From Rotaria sordida (Eukaryota > Rotifera > Eurotatoria > Philodinida > Philodinidae): DNA of 64,000 bases. The first letter of the stretch is position 1; each line of letters begins with the position of its first letter. Made by a program: the position numbers and the translations under genes. Positions 13,217 through 25,300 of the stretch are shown piece after piece. Below the pieces are notes generated by a model. That model was given only the letters and a program-made list of their open reading frames with translations. It ran no database searches and was not told the origin of the DNA. The stretch is from the NCBI GenBank assembly GCA_905250125.1, contig CAJNOL010001077.1, positions 1 through 64,000 of the forward strand, given 5' to 3'.

Positions 13217-13407
13217 ATAAGATATAAAAACGCTGGTCCTTCTATTCAGAAGCTTAAAAAAAAAAAGAAAAAGAATTGTATTTCGGAGTACTAAAATCTC
13301 GCTTTAATTGCATTTGCTTCATTGAAACTCGTGTAATTAGTGAAAGTCATGATTGTTTTCTCTTTTCTTCTGCTAATTGAAATGTAGAAAGTAATCGAAG
13401 TAATTAA
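13217..13407 (-). pseudogene. Duplicated gene-end fragment, copy 1
   Basis: About 190 bp that recur at 30622-30811 with roughly 93% identity by eye. On the minus strand both copies keep an open frame ending in NEANAIKARF-stop here and DEANAIKARL-stop in the other copy. This suggests the C-terminal exon of a duplicated gene. In both copies the similarity stops exactly at a TTAA. Here the palindromic element starts at that point. I do not recognise the protein. Confidence 0.45.
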
Positions 13408-14864
13408 GAGAGCGTCCGTGAGAGCATCGAGTATACGAGGCACTCGACAAAATTTTTTTTTTCGATTTTTTTTGCTCATTCAAAACTTCAATGTCTAGAA
13501 CTACTAACCCTAAAATTTTAGCTTCTAATACGCTTCCTACGAAAAGTTAGCCAAGACCAACTTTTGACACTATCAGGCCTTTTTGTGGAAAAATAAGAAA
13601 AAATACTCTATATAAGATGTGCTAGGTTGCGTTTCAGCAAATCATTGAAATTTTTTGTGGTATACATAGGAAGATAGACAATTGAAAACTGAATAAAATA
13701 AGCTAGGTTGATATAATATAATCTCTAACAATTTTAGTTTTATCAAGCTAATATGAGTCAATGGTGGTCATTTTGATCAGTCGATAGAAAACAGTGTAGC
13801 TCCTGCTGTGTTGCAGCTTGAAGAGATCCCAGACTGAATTTTATATATGTTGTGCAACTTTTTATTCTCTACAAAATGGTAAAAAAATATTTGAAAAAAT
13901 AATCTAAAATTGATGCAAAAAAGGGCTTACACCTTCGAATTTTTCATGGTTTTTTTGTGATTTTTGAATAGAATATGAACATTTTTAGAGGTTTGCATTA
14001 GTATGATCTAATGATAATTCAAAATAAATACGATATTTGGAATCACCATGAAAAACTGCATCAATCCATATATGTTTTAGCGAAAATTTTTTCCTGGCCA
14101 AAATTGACCTGTGGGGGACCAGGGGAAAAAATTCCTTAGAAATAAAGCTGTGGGGGAGTACAGGTCAATTTTGGCTAGCAAAAATTTTTCGCTAAAACAT
14201 ATATGGATAGATGCAGTTTTTCATGCTGATTTCGAATATCGTATTTATTTTGATTTATCATTAGGTCATATCAATGCAAACCGCTAAGAATGTTCATATT
14301 CTATTCAAAAATCACAAAAAACCATGAAAAATTCGAAGGTGTAAGCCCTTTTTTGCATCAAAGTAGAACTTTTTTTCAAATATTTTTTTACCATTTTGTA
14401 GAGAATAAAAAGTTGCATAACATATATAAAATTCAGTGTGGGATCTCTTGATTCTGAAACACAGCAGGAGATATACTGTTTTATTTGGACTGATCGAAAT
14501 GACTACCTTTGACTCATATTAGCTTTATAAAACTAGAATTCTTAGAGATTATATTATATCAAAATAGCTTATTTTCTTCAGCTTTTAATTCTCTATCTTC
14601 CTATGTGTATCGTAAAAATTTTCAACAATCTGTTGAAACGTAAGCTGGTACATCTTTTATAAGATATTTTTTCTTTTTTTTTTTTCAAAAAAGGTGTAAT
14701 AGTGCTAAAAGTCGGTATTGACTAACTTTTCATAGGAAGCGTATTAGAAGCTAAAATTTTAGGGTTAGTAGTTTTAGATATTGAAGTTTTGAATGAGCAA
14801 AAAAAATCGAAAAAAAAAATTTTATCGAGTGCCTCGTATATTCGATGCTCTCATGGACGCTCTC
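13408..14864. mobile_element. 1.46-kb palindromic element with TTAA target duplication
   Basis: Two inverted arms of about 700 bp meet near 14110-14155. Outer ends are GAGAGCGTCC and GGACGCTCTC. TTAA flanks both sides (13404-13407 and 14865-14868). Mirror-image frames starting MSKKNRKKKF on each arm are a by-product of the palindrome. TTAA duplication is the hallmark of the piggyBac superfamily, so this is probably a piggyBac-mobilised foldback element; no transposase is inside. Related arms occur at 54705-55370 and 62668-63106. Confidence 0.82.
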
Positions 14865-14868
14865 TTAA

Positions 14869-15076
14869 ATAAAAAAATTTTTCACATAAAGATAAATATT
14901 AGTCGAAAAATTTCTCCAATCAAATTATTAACGATAATCTACAAAGCGAAAGCAGCTGATTTCAACTGTCTATTTCCATTTTCCAATAATCGTTCAAAAT
15001 TCAATTGAGTAAACTCATCAAGTCTATAGAAAAGATTATCAAATTAAATTTTAGATGTTTATTAAACTTAATTATA
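14869..15076. other. Short spacer, no gene seen
   Basis: AT-rich spacer between the palindromic element and the phosphotransferase pseudogene. The open frame at 14793-15008 runs out of the element into this spacer and has no domain support. Confidence 0.5.
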
Positions 15077-16104
15077 ATGGAAAATTTTGAAGAAATTGAA
15101 AATCATCTTTCATTTCATTGACCACATATATTTTTATCAATAGATCCATTAACATCAAATCACTCTCACTAAATTATCACGATATAATTGGTTAATTAAA
15201 TGTTCAGAAAAATTATCATTTGTATTAAAATCATCATAAACAAATAATTAAGATCTTAAATTAAAGTATCTTTTCAATTTAAATCAATATTTTAATAATG
15301 AATATCGTGTTCCTCTATCCATGTTAACGATTAAAAATGAAAGATATGTCAATGGAAAATATTGGCTATATGAATATATTCATGAAAAAGTTTATAATGA
15401 TTGTGATTGTAATTGTGAACATTTATTTGATGAAAAACAACTGATTTTATTAGCTAAACTTATATGAAAATATCATCAATTTCTTATTAGAAATTCTTCT
15501 TCTTTATCAACAAATAAAAGAATAACAATACGCGAACATTTACTCAAAGAACTCAAACAATCCATTGTAAGTTAAACATGAAGATGAAATATCTCTATGT
15601 ATTTAGGATTTAATTAATGAATCTCGAAAAGAAAGTATTAATTTAATTAATGAATATTATCTTGGATGTTATCCATTATTAAAAAGATTATTAGAAGAAT
15701 CTTTATCAAAATAAGAAAAAAGTCATTCAAATCGAAATTATCTTATTCATCGAAATCTTCGTCCATCAAAAATCATTTGGTCATTAACAAAATCAAATCA
15801 TTGGAATCATTGATTTTGAAAATCTAAATGTTTATCAATATTTTGTACATCATCATCACCATCCATAATAACTGATGTTGATCAAATGAAAATATTTATT
15901 GAAGAATAATATATGAAACAAATTTCAGGTGATGTTGCAAAAGTTTCATCACAAACAGAACAAGAAGTATTTCATTTAATTGTTGATGAGATTATTTTAT
16001 GTACTTGTGAAGATTTTACATTTATTTATTAGTAATATCAATATGAAAATGAACAATTTCAAGGAATAAAAGCATTAGCATTTTATTATAAGCGAGCATT
16101 GTAG
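15077..16104 (+). pseudogene. APH-type phosphotransferase (kinase-like fold) pseudogene
   Basis: Reading in frame with interruptions gives a recognisable aminoglycoside-phosphotransferase/hydroxylysine-kinase-like protein. A conserved N-lobe strand reads KYWLYEYIHEKVYND. The catalytic loop is LIHRNLRPSKIIW. After a +1 shift comes the metal-binding motif GIIDFENLNVYQYF. The catalytic aspartate of HxD is Asn here. Several in-frame stops occur (for example near 15117, 15230, 15466, 15712) plus the frameshift near 15805. A remnant intron with GTAAGT donor and TTTAG acceptor (about 15568-15605) shows descent from a spliced gene rather than a retrocopy. Not expected to make protein. Confidence 0.7.
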
Positions 16105-16635
16105 CATGTTGAACATGCTTTGAAAAAATGAGACATTATTTATTGTTGTTACAGAGATTATTTTGTTTTTTTTTCCTGTTATTTATTCGAAATTAGGCTA
16201 TTCTTATGTAAAATGAAGGATGAAAATAAATAACCTTTTTGACACATCTACAATTTTCACATAACAGGAAGATTTTCATGTTTCTCTCTATTGTATCATG
16301 CATTCATTTAGCAGATTTTTTATTTGATACATGCAAAAGAGAATATGTATAGTGCTTTGAAATGAAAGAAGTAATTATTCTTCCTTTGAAACAATACTCT
16401 GTAGTGATCTTTTATATCATATGCCTTTTAACATTTAAGTATGATTTAGAATGGTACAATCTATTCAAACAAACAAATTTATATCTCATATTCTCGAGTA
16501 TGATCAATATCAGCAATATGAGAAAAGTAGGATTTTTTCAAATATCAAATGAGATGTTTTTTTTTTTAATATATTTTTAAAAATGAAATAATCCTTATAT
16601 TTTCATGTTAATCTATTTACTTTTTTTTTTTGAAA
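16105..16635. other. Intergenic, no gene seen
   Basis: AT-rich spacer. A 72-codon open frame at 16362-16580 lacks any domain, and I treat it as chance. Confidence 0.5.
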
Positions 16636-17343
16636 TTAGATAAATTGATCTTCATCTTCACTGTCGTGTTCAACATTATTATCACCATAATTCTACAAAA
16701 CAATATTATAAGACAACTACGTTATGATAAATGGTAATTACATAAGTTTAGCTGAAAATAATTTGTTACAAAATCAAAGTTCTTATTGACTCGATAAGTA
16801 TCTGGTTAATTTATAGTGACTCATTAACCTAATTAATTTGCAATGATAATCTATTATATTATTAGAACAATAAACTGTAAGTAGAGTGAACGGGATCAAT
16901 TTCGTTTTTATCTTTTTCCTTGGTTAAAAGGACATGTACCAAAAATTCAGTGTAGACAAGAGCTAACAATTTGTTCTTTCAATAGATGAATAATCATCGT
17001 TGTGATCGTTGAATAATGTAAAAATAAGACTACGATACTTTTAAAGGCATATTTACATGTATAAGAATACTAATATTCAAAGGCAAGGGTTTTTATCTAT
17101 CAATAGATGCAATGAATTATATAAACATATGAAATTTTTACCCCTCAAATATTTCTTTATCAGCAGGTATTAACTCTATTTGACGTTTCTTATCGGCTTT
17201 TGTTTTTTTATACAATTGTTTCGCATCGTTCATCAATTGTGCTGCCATATCATTTTTAACTTCTTCTGCACCAACACGTTCAGCACGTAAACGAAAATAC
17301 TTTATACTTTCAACAAGAAAATTGATTTCCTTCACTGTTTTGT
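16636..17343 (-). CDS. 3' exons of an unidentified gene with helical, charged C-terminus
   Basis: An exon entered from a TTTTTTTAG acceptor at about 17343 encodes a charged, probably helical stretch with VKEINFLVESIKYFRLRAER, then AAQLMNDAKQLYKKTKADKK and IELIPADKEIFEG, ending near 17138. A further minus-strand exon at 16636-16692 would read NYGDNNVEHDSEDEDQFI-stop, an acidic tail. The two exons do not join cleanly: the obvious donor GG|GTAAAA gives the wrong phase. So one boundary, or an extra small exon, is missing. I found no 5' exon between here and 17990. This is either an incompletely seen small gene or a 5'-truncated copy. Family not recognised. Confidence 0.45.
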
Positions 17344-17389
17344 CTAAAAAAAATAAGTTCAAATAATTATTGCTGGACAAAATTCTAAT

Positions 17390-17989
17390 AGACTATTTTC
17401 AAGCATAACTTTGAAAAAAGTATCTGATTAGTAGTATGAGTTATTTCAAGATATTGTTTGTAATTTAATTAAAGATTTAAAATATAGATTTTCGACAATA
17501 ATTCGATAGTACTCTGATTAATATTGCATCTTAACTGTATTTAACTGATATGAAAAATTGATAAACTCAAGTTTACAACTAGAAATTGACTTAAATTCAT
17601 ATCAAAATAGCATTGATTAAACAGTTTATGTACTAGTTTATTTTAAATTCTTGCAGATGATTATATGTGAAAGAAAAATTCGTCTAATTTCATCTCAATC
17701 ACTCGAAATATATCAAAATTATATTCAAAACTTCAACTATACAATATTCCATCCAATATTAGAATAGAAGAAATAAAACTTATGTTTTTTATATGTACTG
17801 AAATCAATCGAAATATCTGAATACACTTTCCTCTTTGACAGATAGCATGATACAAATTTTTCAAACATCAACAAATAATCTTACTACTTGCAATAATATG
17901 TTGTCCTTTCAATGCTAATATTAAGTCTGATATTACGAATTCTCAATTTTTTCTCAACATTATTCTTATTTTGAAACAATTAAAAGAAA
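17390..17989. other. Intergenic, no gene seen
   Basis: AT-rich spacer. I looked for an upstream exon of the preceding minus-strand gene and for a longer C-terminus of the next gene, and found neither. Confidence 0.5.
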
Positions 17990-18203
17990 TTATTTTGCTT
18001 TATTTTGATTATTTTGTGTTTGAAAAACATTAACCATAAACGAACGTTTGTTAGTTTTTATTTCAATGGCTAGAACACCAATTATTTCGTTTCCTGCTGT
18101 AAATGTTGTGACATTTTGAATGATATAGATTGTATGATTTTCTTCTTCCAAATTTCGACTAACAAGTAAATCGATATTACATTCACCATTCTCTGGGAAA
18201 TTA

Positions 18204-19146
18204 CTTAGGGTTATCCAAAAGTAGTGGGCCAGGTTCTTTTTTTTCTTATAAATAGGTAAAAAGAAATTTCTTTTTTTACGAATAGATAGAGCGTCTTTCG
18301 CTCTATCTTTCTATGCTATTTGATCACTATTCAACTGGTATCATAATAATAAAATTTCGATAAGAACTTTTTTTGTGTAACTCCAGCTGGTAGCAATAGT
18401 GCATATTATCATCCATGCGTGTTTTCTTTGTTTTTTTCTCATCATCTAATAGGTTCTATTAAAAAACAAAATACAGCACAAGATGCAGCGTAAAAAGCTC
18501 TACAATTTACATACGACCACTTTTTTATAGTTGCACTTTTTGTTTTCAAATTGGACAAAACTTTGAGCGACCAAATTTTGACCGTGCGAAAATTGGTAGC
18601 ACAGAATTTTGCTTTTTTTGAAAACAATTACAATAAGCTTTACTATGTAAATTGTAGAGCTTTTCACGCTGCATCTTGTGGTATATCTCGTTTTTAATAA
18701 AACGTATTAGATGATAAAAATATGAAATAAGAAAAAAGAAATTTCTCTTTTGTGTAGAAAAAAATGACGTTTTTTGCAACGGCGAAAACTGGTCGCACAG
18801 AATTTTGCTTTTTTTGAAAACAAAAAGTACACAATTAAAATAAACTGTTTTTTGTAAATTGTAGAGCTTTTCACGCTGCATCTTGTGCTGTATTTTGTTT
18901 TTTAATAAAACCTATTAGATGATGAAAGCACGCATGAATGATAATATGCACTATTGCTACCAGCTAGAGTTGCACTAAAAATGTTTTTGTCGGAATTTTA
19001 TTATTATGATACCAGTTGAATAGTGATCAAATAGCATAGAAAGATAGAGCGAAAGACGCTCTATCTATTCGTAAAAAAAGAAATTTCTTTTTACCTATTT
19101 ATAAGAAAAAAAAGAACCTGGCCCACTACTTTTGGATAACCCTAAG
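18204..19146. mobile_element. 943-bp palindromic element with TA duplication, inside an exon
   Basis: Left end CTTAGGGTTATCCAAAAGTA and its reverse complement at the right end. The inverted arms extend more than 400 bp each. TA flanks both sides (18202-18203, 19147-19148). Excision with one TA gives an uninterrupted coding frame across the site, strong evidence for the exact boundaries and for a recent insertion. TA duplication suggests Tc1/mariner-type mobilisation. No transposase inside. Confidence 0.85.
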
Positions 19147-19355
19147 TAGTACCCAAATTGAAACATACATCACCATATTTGATATTTTTCAATAGCACAT
19201 TGTCAGAAGATGATTTATTGATATCATCAATGAATGTTTGAAATTTACTATAATTTAAATCGTTACTCAATCCACCAAATATCCAGACACTCCTATAAAT
19301 ATAACAATTTACTTTAGTGAGTTTTTTTTTTTTTATAAGAAATTTTCGTTGCACC

Positions 19356-19794
19356 AACTGATTCGAAATTTTTAATCTCATGTGAGTTGATAAAAATTTT
19401 ATACTTAGAAAAACAATCAAAGCCGGAGTTTTTATCATGAAATTTCACGAATATGCTTATTCAAATGTTCCACAAACAATTCGAAAAAAAAATTCTCTAG
19501 CAAGAACCACAGTAACATTTTCTCTCTTTCTTTCTTTCTGTCTTTTCAATGCACATACATGCGTACATATATATATGTACACATGTATGTGCATTGAAAG
19601 GACAGAAAGAGAGAGAGAGAAAAAAAAAGATGGTGCTGTGGTTCTTGTTAGAGAATCTTTTCTTCTGAATTGTTTGTGGAGCATTTGAATAAGCATATTC
19701 GTGAAATTTCATGATAAAAACTCCGATTTTGATTATCTTTCTAAAGATAAAATTTTTATCAACTCACATGAGATTAAAAATTTCGAATCAGTTG
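19356..19794. mobile_element. 439-bp near-perfect palindrome, foldback MITE in intron
   Basis: The arms start with CAACTGATTCG and end with CGAATCAGTTG, meeting at GTACATATATATATGTAC near 19563-19581. Only scattered mismatches separate the arms. It lies in the intron of the CheD/NTAN1-like gene. I could not define a target duplication. Open frames on both strands here are mirror artefacts. Confidence 0.75.
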
Positions 19795-20617
19795 ATATAA
19801 CTTATTTTGTATTCTGTACAATTTGCAAGAAAAAGAAAATTTGTGTTTGAAATAAAGTTAAAAGTACTTGAAGGATATAATTTAAATAAATAGATTAAAT
19901 TTTTGTTTTTTAAATAAAGAGAAAGATGAATATAAATAAAAATAAAATGCTTTTTTAAATAGAAATATTCAATTAATGAAGAAAATATGAGATAAAATAA
20001 TCCTCAATTCTATCAATACGTTTAGTATATTCACATTATCGTATCAATTCGTATCCACTGTATTTTGACTGACAAAAAGCTACTTTTAATTGTCTAAAAA
20101 CTGCCTATGTTTGTCTCTTCGCACTTCTGTTAGTAAAGTCTTTTCACGTTTATTTTTGAAAGAAATATTTCATGCTTTATTTGCATGAACATCCGAAAAT
20201 CAATTAAAAACTCTACTATTTACATATGTGTCGTAAGGCATCATTTTATATCATTCTAATATTGATTATTTTCTTCAGATAGATCAGAGAAAAGAAAATA
20301 AACATCTTTTTTTCTAATCAATAAATTATTCATTTCATTTATTTTTGTAAATATTATATTTAATAAGCTTACGTTATGCTTGATATTGGTAATAAGTCAG
20401 AGACATGTTTAGCAATATTTTGAAAACATAAACGAACAGTTGCCAAATTGATTAAGGGTGGAATGTATACAGAACTTCGATGTTCAATAAATATATGTTG
20501 ATTATTATCTAATAGAACAACGAAGCCAATGCATGGACCAAGACTTGTTGTTGCTAAATAATCAATTCCTGAACCAAAATGATCTACTTTAATATCATTT
20601 ATTGAATTAGCTGACAT

Positions 20618-22329
20618 ATTTCCTTTTTTGTTTATATACTTTGATAGAAGCTCTATATTTGTGGCGATAGAAAAGAGAAGAAGAATGATAAGTGTACACA
20701 CATGTACATATATACACAAATGTAATCACTGGTGTGACAACAATCTTTTCTCCACAAATAAAACGATTTGACTTTGACAAAGAACGTGTAGAGAAATATT
20801 CTAAGATGAATACGGTCGATATTATCTGACAATTAAATATATGAGATCGAAGGATGAAAATAATACTTTCAACAAATTTTTTTATCAAAATTAAAATAAC
20901 AAAAGATTTTATATAGAATTTTATTCGTTGAAATGACGTTTATGCTTAAGAAAAACTAATATTTATTGTCAGAAAATGTATATTTTACGAATATCTAATT
21001 AATTATTTACAGAATCTTAACACTCATAGATTTTACATGTTGAAATAAGGCTCATTTTCTAAACATACGCGTAAATTAGATAACTTTTTAATTTAAAAAT
21101 AATCTTTGTACAAATAATTTATTTACATTGCAAATCGCATGAAACATATCGAAGAAAGATACGTTGTGTATGTTATAAAACTATGTTGATAAGATAGTTT
21201 ATTTTAAATTTCGTCAGTTTTGTGTTTTTATTATTTAGTATAACATATCTTTGTAGAAAAAATGAGATATAATGGAAATTGATGGTTTGGATTGATCTAA
21301 AGTTCTTCATGATAATCATCTGATATTCGAACAAAAGATGCTGATTAGTCTATTCATTGAATTTCTCTTCGATGTACTTGAAATCAATTCAATATCAATT
21401 GATCGTCTTTTGTCAATGAATATTTAAAAACGACTTCTGGAGAATTTGAACAAAGATGATCAGGTTTACATTTATTTAAATAACTGATGAGTTAAATATT
21501 TCAAATTTAACTAATAAAAAACGAAAAACTATTCAATCTCTTTATAAATAAAAAAGATTTAATATTTAATAATTGAATCTGAATTATTGTGACATTTTTG
21601 AATAAGAACATAATAATTTTAAACATATCGGAAGAAGAAAATATTTCAATAGAATATAATCAATTGAAAAGATTATTTTTTTTTTTATCTCTTTTGATAC
21701 TTTTATTAAATAAACATGAAGGTTTACATATTCATCAACGTTTCAAATGAAATTTTTAACTTATTTTCTGTTTCAAATAAACATTTCTTCCGTGAACTTT
21801 ATTATCAATACTTTCCCTTAATATTTAATTACAATTCGAAAGAGAAAACTAAGATTTTACTATGCAAAATTAATTCGTTATGAATGAGGCTGATCGAAAG
21901 TGTGATAGTAAAAGAGGCATTTTCACTGATATCCTACTAAACAATAAAGCAAATGAATGGATTAGTACTTTGCAATCGAATTATATAGGAAGATAAAATA
22001 TATCATGAAACAATTCATAGATCTGTTCAAGTTGTCAAAGTACTTTCATTTTTATGATTTTTCTCTCTATTGCTCGCAATAATTCAATCAACTGGCATTA
22101 ATCAAATACTTTGATTTGTAAAAATGACGAAATTTAGTTAACTAATGATACAATAACAATAGATTCAATGTACTTTAGAAATAGAAAAGAAAGTTGAACA
22201 AATGTTGTTTCTTTTTAAATATTTTATTTAAATTCTAGTTAGAAAAAAAAACAAACCAAATCATCTATATGCAAATTTTCTCAACGAATATACATATTTT
22301 GGATTGAAAATCACAACTTTTTAATAATA
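20618..22329. other. Intergenic; possible coding relic
   Basis: Mostly AT-rich spacer. A plus-strand stretch at about 21273-21463 reads like decayed coding sequence (EQKMLISLFIEFLFDVLEIN) with stops on both sides, but it has no recognisable family. Nothing else is supportable. Confidence 0.4.
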
Positions 22330-25300
22330 TTAGAACCAAATACGTAGTTCATCATTTATATGAAATTGAAAATGAATATTATTACCATGAAATATTTGAT
22401 CATGAATAGCTGCAATTAATTTATCTCTGAACATGATCTTCTTTTCGTTTTTAGATCGATAACGACAATTTTTGTTTAATACTAAGTATATCAATTGATC
22501 AAATTGATGACTAATATTCAAAATAAATTCAACAAGATATTCATTTTGCTTCATAACTGCATCACTTGTTTCAAGTAAATATAGATGAGGTACTATTTCA
22601 TTTAATCGATGAATATCAAAATAATGTTTAGAATTCTCATGGAATCCATTTAATAAGAGATGCACATGTTTTAGATTTAAGTATTTTCGTGAACAGTGAC
22701 GAAAATCTCTCCATGATACTACAAGAGATGAGAGATTTGGTGATGCATCAAGGATCCGCTTGACCATGGCGATGCGTTCGCATTTCTCAATTGAATTTGA
22801 TTGGATGTTGAATGTAATAGATCGTATATGATTAAGCGATAAGTTCCAATGTAAATCACACTTTGACATCATTGATGTATTTGTCTAAAAGGTACAAATT
22901 TGTAATAATAATGTTTACAGCATTTAATAGCTGTTATTCGTATCATAAGAATACTGATCTTTTGAAAACTTAAATTTGATACAATCGAATCGTTACAGAA
23001 ACGATGACAAAAAGTGTAGAGTGATGCACAGAATAAATTAAATTTACATTTAATATCATAAATGTTTTAAATTAGAAATTTTGTTTTTTATATTTGAGAT
23101 ATAAAAACTGATTCATCTTCGATATTCGAACAATGGTTTACTCTCTTGGCGACGGGAAACGTATATATCAGTCGAAATCGATCATATATAGATATCGATG
23201 TCTCCTGTCGCCAAAGTGTTACAATAGGCTCTAATCGTAAAAGAAAATCAAAGTAAGATTTATGTCATGAACTTTCTTGTATGACACCTAGACATCTATA
23301 AAGTATAATTGAAAAATTTCCAAATGAATTAATTTACATACTAGATTCTAAAAAGAATAAAATCTTCACTAACTCCAAACATTAAATTTAATCGGTGCAG
23401 AACTTGTCAAAAATAAAGTGAACTAAATACCATTGTCAGTCAGTTAGATTTTACATTAAAATCTCTAACATATTTATAAATTCGAATTAATTCACCATTT
23501 TTGTTTAAGATTGAATTTGACAATAGTTATTAAGAAAAGAAAAAAAAATCGAAAAAAGAAAAGGTTCATAGTTTTTATATTATTGTGATGTTCTTTATGC
23601 TAACAATTTGTTTATTCTATCACATAAAATAAACATCTAATTTATGAATTAACAACATTCCAATACGAGATTTATTTTTTTTTATAATAATCTATTCTGA
23701 TTTGTCTCGAACTTTGTATATATGTATTTCTATACTAAATCAATAAGTAAATATTTGATATCGACACAAAACTTGTCTCATTATTTCCTTAAGTTTCGAG
23801 AAAAAAAAACTTATTCGTAAATATTCTATAAAATACTACACTTCAAACTCAAGACTAAGTAGTTTCATTCAATTTATCCTTTTTTTGACTTACTCGTTCA
23901 TTTAAATATGTTAAATGAAGTTCATTAACATGACCACTTGCAACTATTTGTAGAGTTTTGTTAAATTGCTCAGTCTCATATTTTTGATCGCAGACCCATT
24001 GAATCAATCGTCGTCGAATTGTACAAATGGGAGCAGATATATGTGTTGCGAAACCATAATTGTGAAAAGTTCGTTTGTGGCGATAGAGTAGATTAATTGA
24101 ACAATTGTAGATAACAAATAGGATCTTTAGAATCAAATCTATTGCATCTGGAGTACACATATAACACTCATCCATGTAACAATTAATATTATCAAAAGGC
24201 CATTGTTGATTATTGCAATTGAATGAACTCATTCTCCATTCATGTTCAATTTCTTGAGGGAAACATAATGAGAAATGAAAAGTTTTCAAAGCAGGTAAAT
24301 ATGTAGAACTACAAAGTTCTTGAAATTGACCAAGATGATCTAAAGCTACAAGAAAAAGAAATGAAATGAATCTTTTCATCTAAATATCTATTCAAAAGCA
24401 TAGACATTCGACTTCACTTGATCACATCAACAATGAAAATAAAGACAACATATTGAATTATTTCACGATAAAAGAATATCTTTCTCTAGAGTGTTGAACG
24501 CCAAATAATTAAAGTTAAAAAAACAAAGAATATTTAATGCAACGTTTTTAAGCAAAATACTTTCAAACTATCACTTCATGTTCCCCTTGTCGAAAAGGAG
24601 ATTTTTCACAGAAAAAGAACACTTTTTTATATAAGATTGCAAAACCAGTTTCAACTTGGAAAGATTCTCAGAATGAAACGCTTATATTTTCAAGTGAATT
24701 TAACTAAACATCTATCAATTATTTCATTCATTATCATATAGTTAGATTCTTCAACGTTTTCTTTTATCCATTTTAACTAAATCTACTAGTTATTATATCA
24801 TATGGTCATATATTTTATCCTCGTTTTTCAAAATACACGATAAAATCCAGAGAAACATATTTTGAAGTTTTCTTTTAGACCTATTCTTGATTTGGTCATT
24901 GGGCGTAGGATAGTGTTTCTCCAAAATGTATTTCATCCCAGACAACTGAAAAACTTTTCTTCATTACAAGTATATCGATAATGCTTGATATATGGAAAAC
25001 AATGTTTTAATTACTCGTGAATGATAAATAAACTTTCAGATTTGCAAAAAAAGATCATACTTCTGATTTACAAAGTTTGAAGATCCTGATTATTTGAACA
25101 ATGTAGTTGATCAAATGAAGCAAAACTTTCTCTCTCATAGCAAACGATAAGAAATTGTCTTTTATCTAAAAGAAGACAATTCAATCCCTGCAGTATTAGA
25201 GCTCTATCTCAAATAGTATCACTAAAATATTTGTGCTGACAATTTCTTATAAAAATCTTGCTTGTCTTAAGTTCATTCAATGATTTACAAGCGACGACTT

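Larger units (their letters stand above)
17990..20617 (-). pseudogene. CheD/NTAN1-like gene interrupted by a palindromic transposon
   Basis: Exon A (20373-20617) starts MSANSINDIKVD and contains LATTSLGPCIGFVVLLDNN, a cysteine in the context seen in CheD and N-terminal-asparagine amidohydrolase (NTAN1) enzymes. It joins through AC|GTAAGC and TATAG|G to exon B at 19292. Exon B reads SVWIFGGLSNDL... up to 19149. There a 943-bp element (18204-19146) with TA duplication interrupts codon sequence. Coding resumes in frame on the far side if the element and one TA are skipped: NFPENGECNIDLLVSR..., then IIGVLAIEIKTNKRSF, stop at 17990. The last part resembles the IYGIAVNIKT region of NTAN1. NTAN1 deamidates N-terminal Asn in the N-degron pathway. 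The protein is shorter at its C-terminus than animal NTAN1, and the match is from memory, so the family call is tentative. The disruption itself is clear. Confidence 0.45.

Noticed and set aside
13291..15008. Two similar MSKKNRKKKF-type small proteins on opposite strands
   Set aside because: They are the two arms of one palindrome read outward; no conserved domain and the frames run out of the element.
19437..19712. Similar frames MKFHEYAYSN on both strands
   Set aside because: Mirror copies within the 439-bp palindrome, with microsatellite content.
23855..24379. Stop of the F-box gene at 23855
   Set aside because: A perfect GTAAGT donor at 23893 and an in-phase acceptor at 22885 connect to a C-terminal exon typical of the family.
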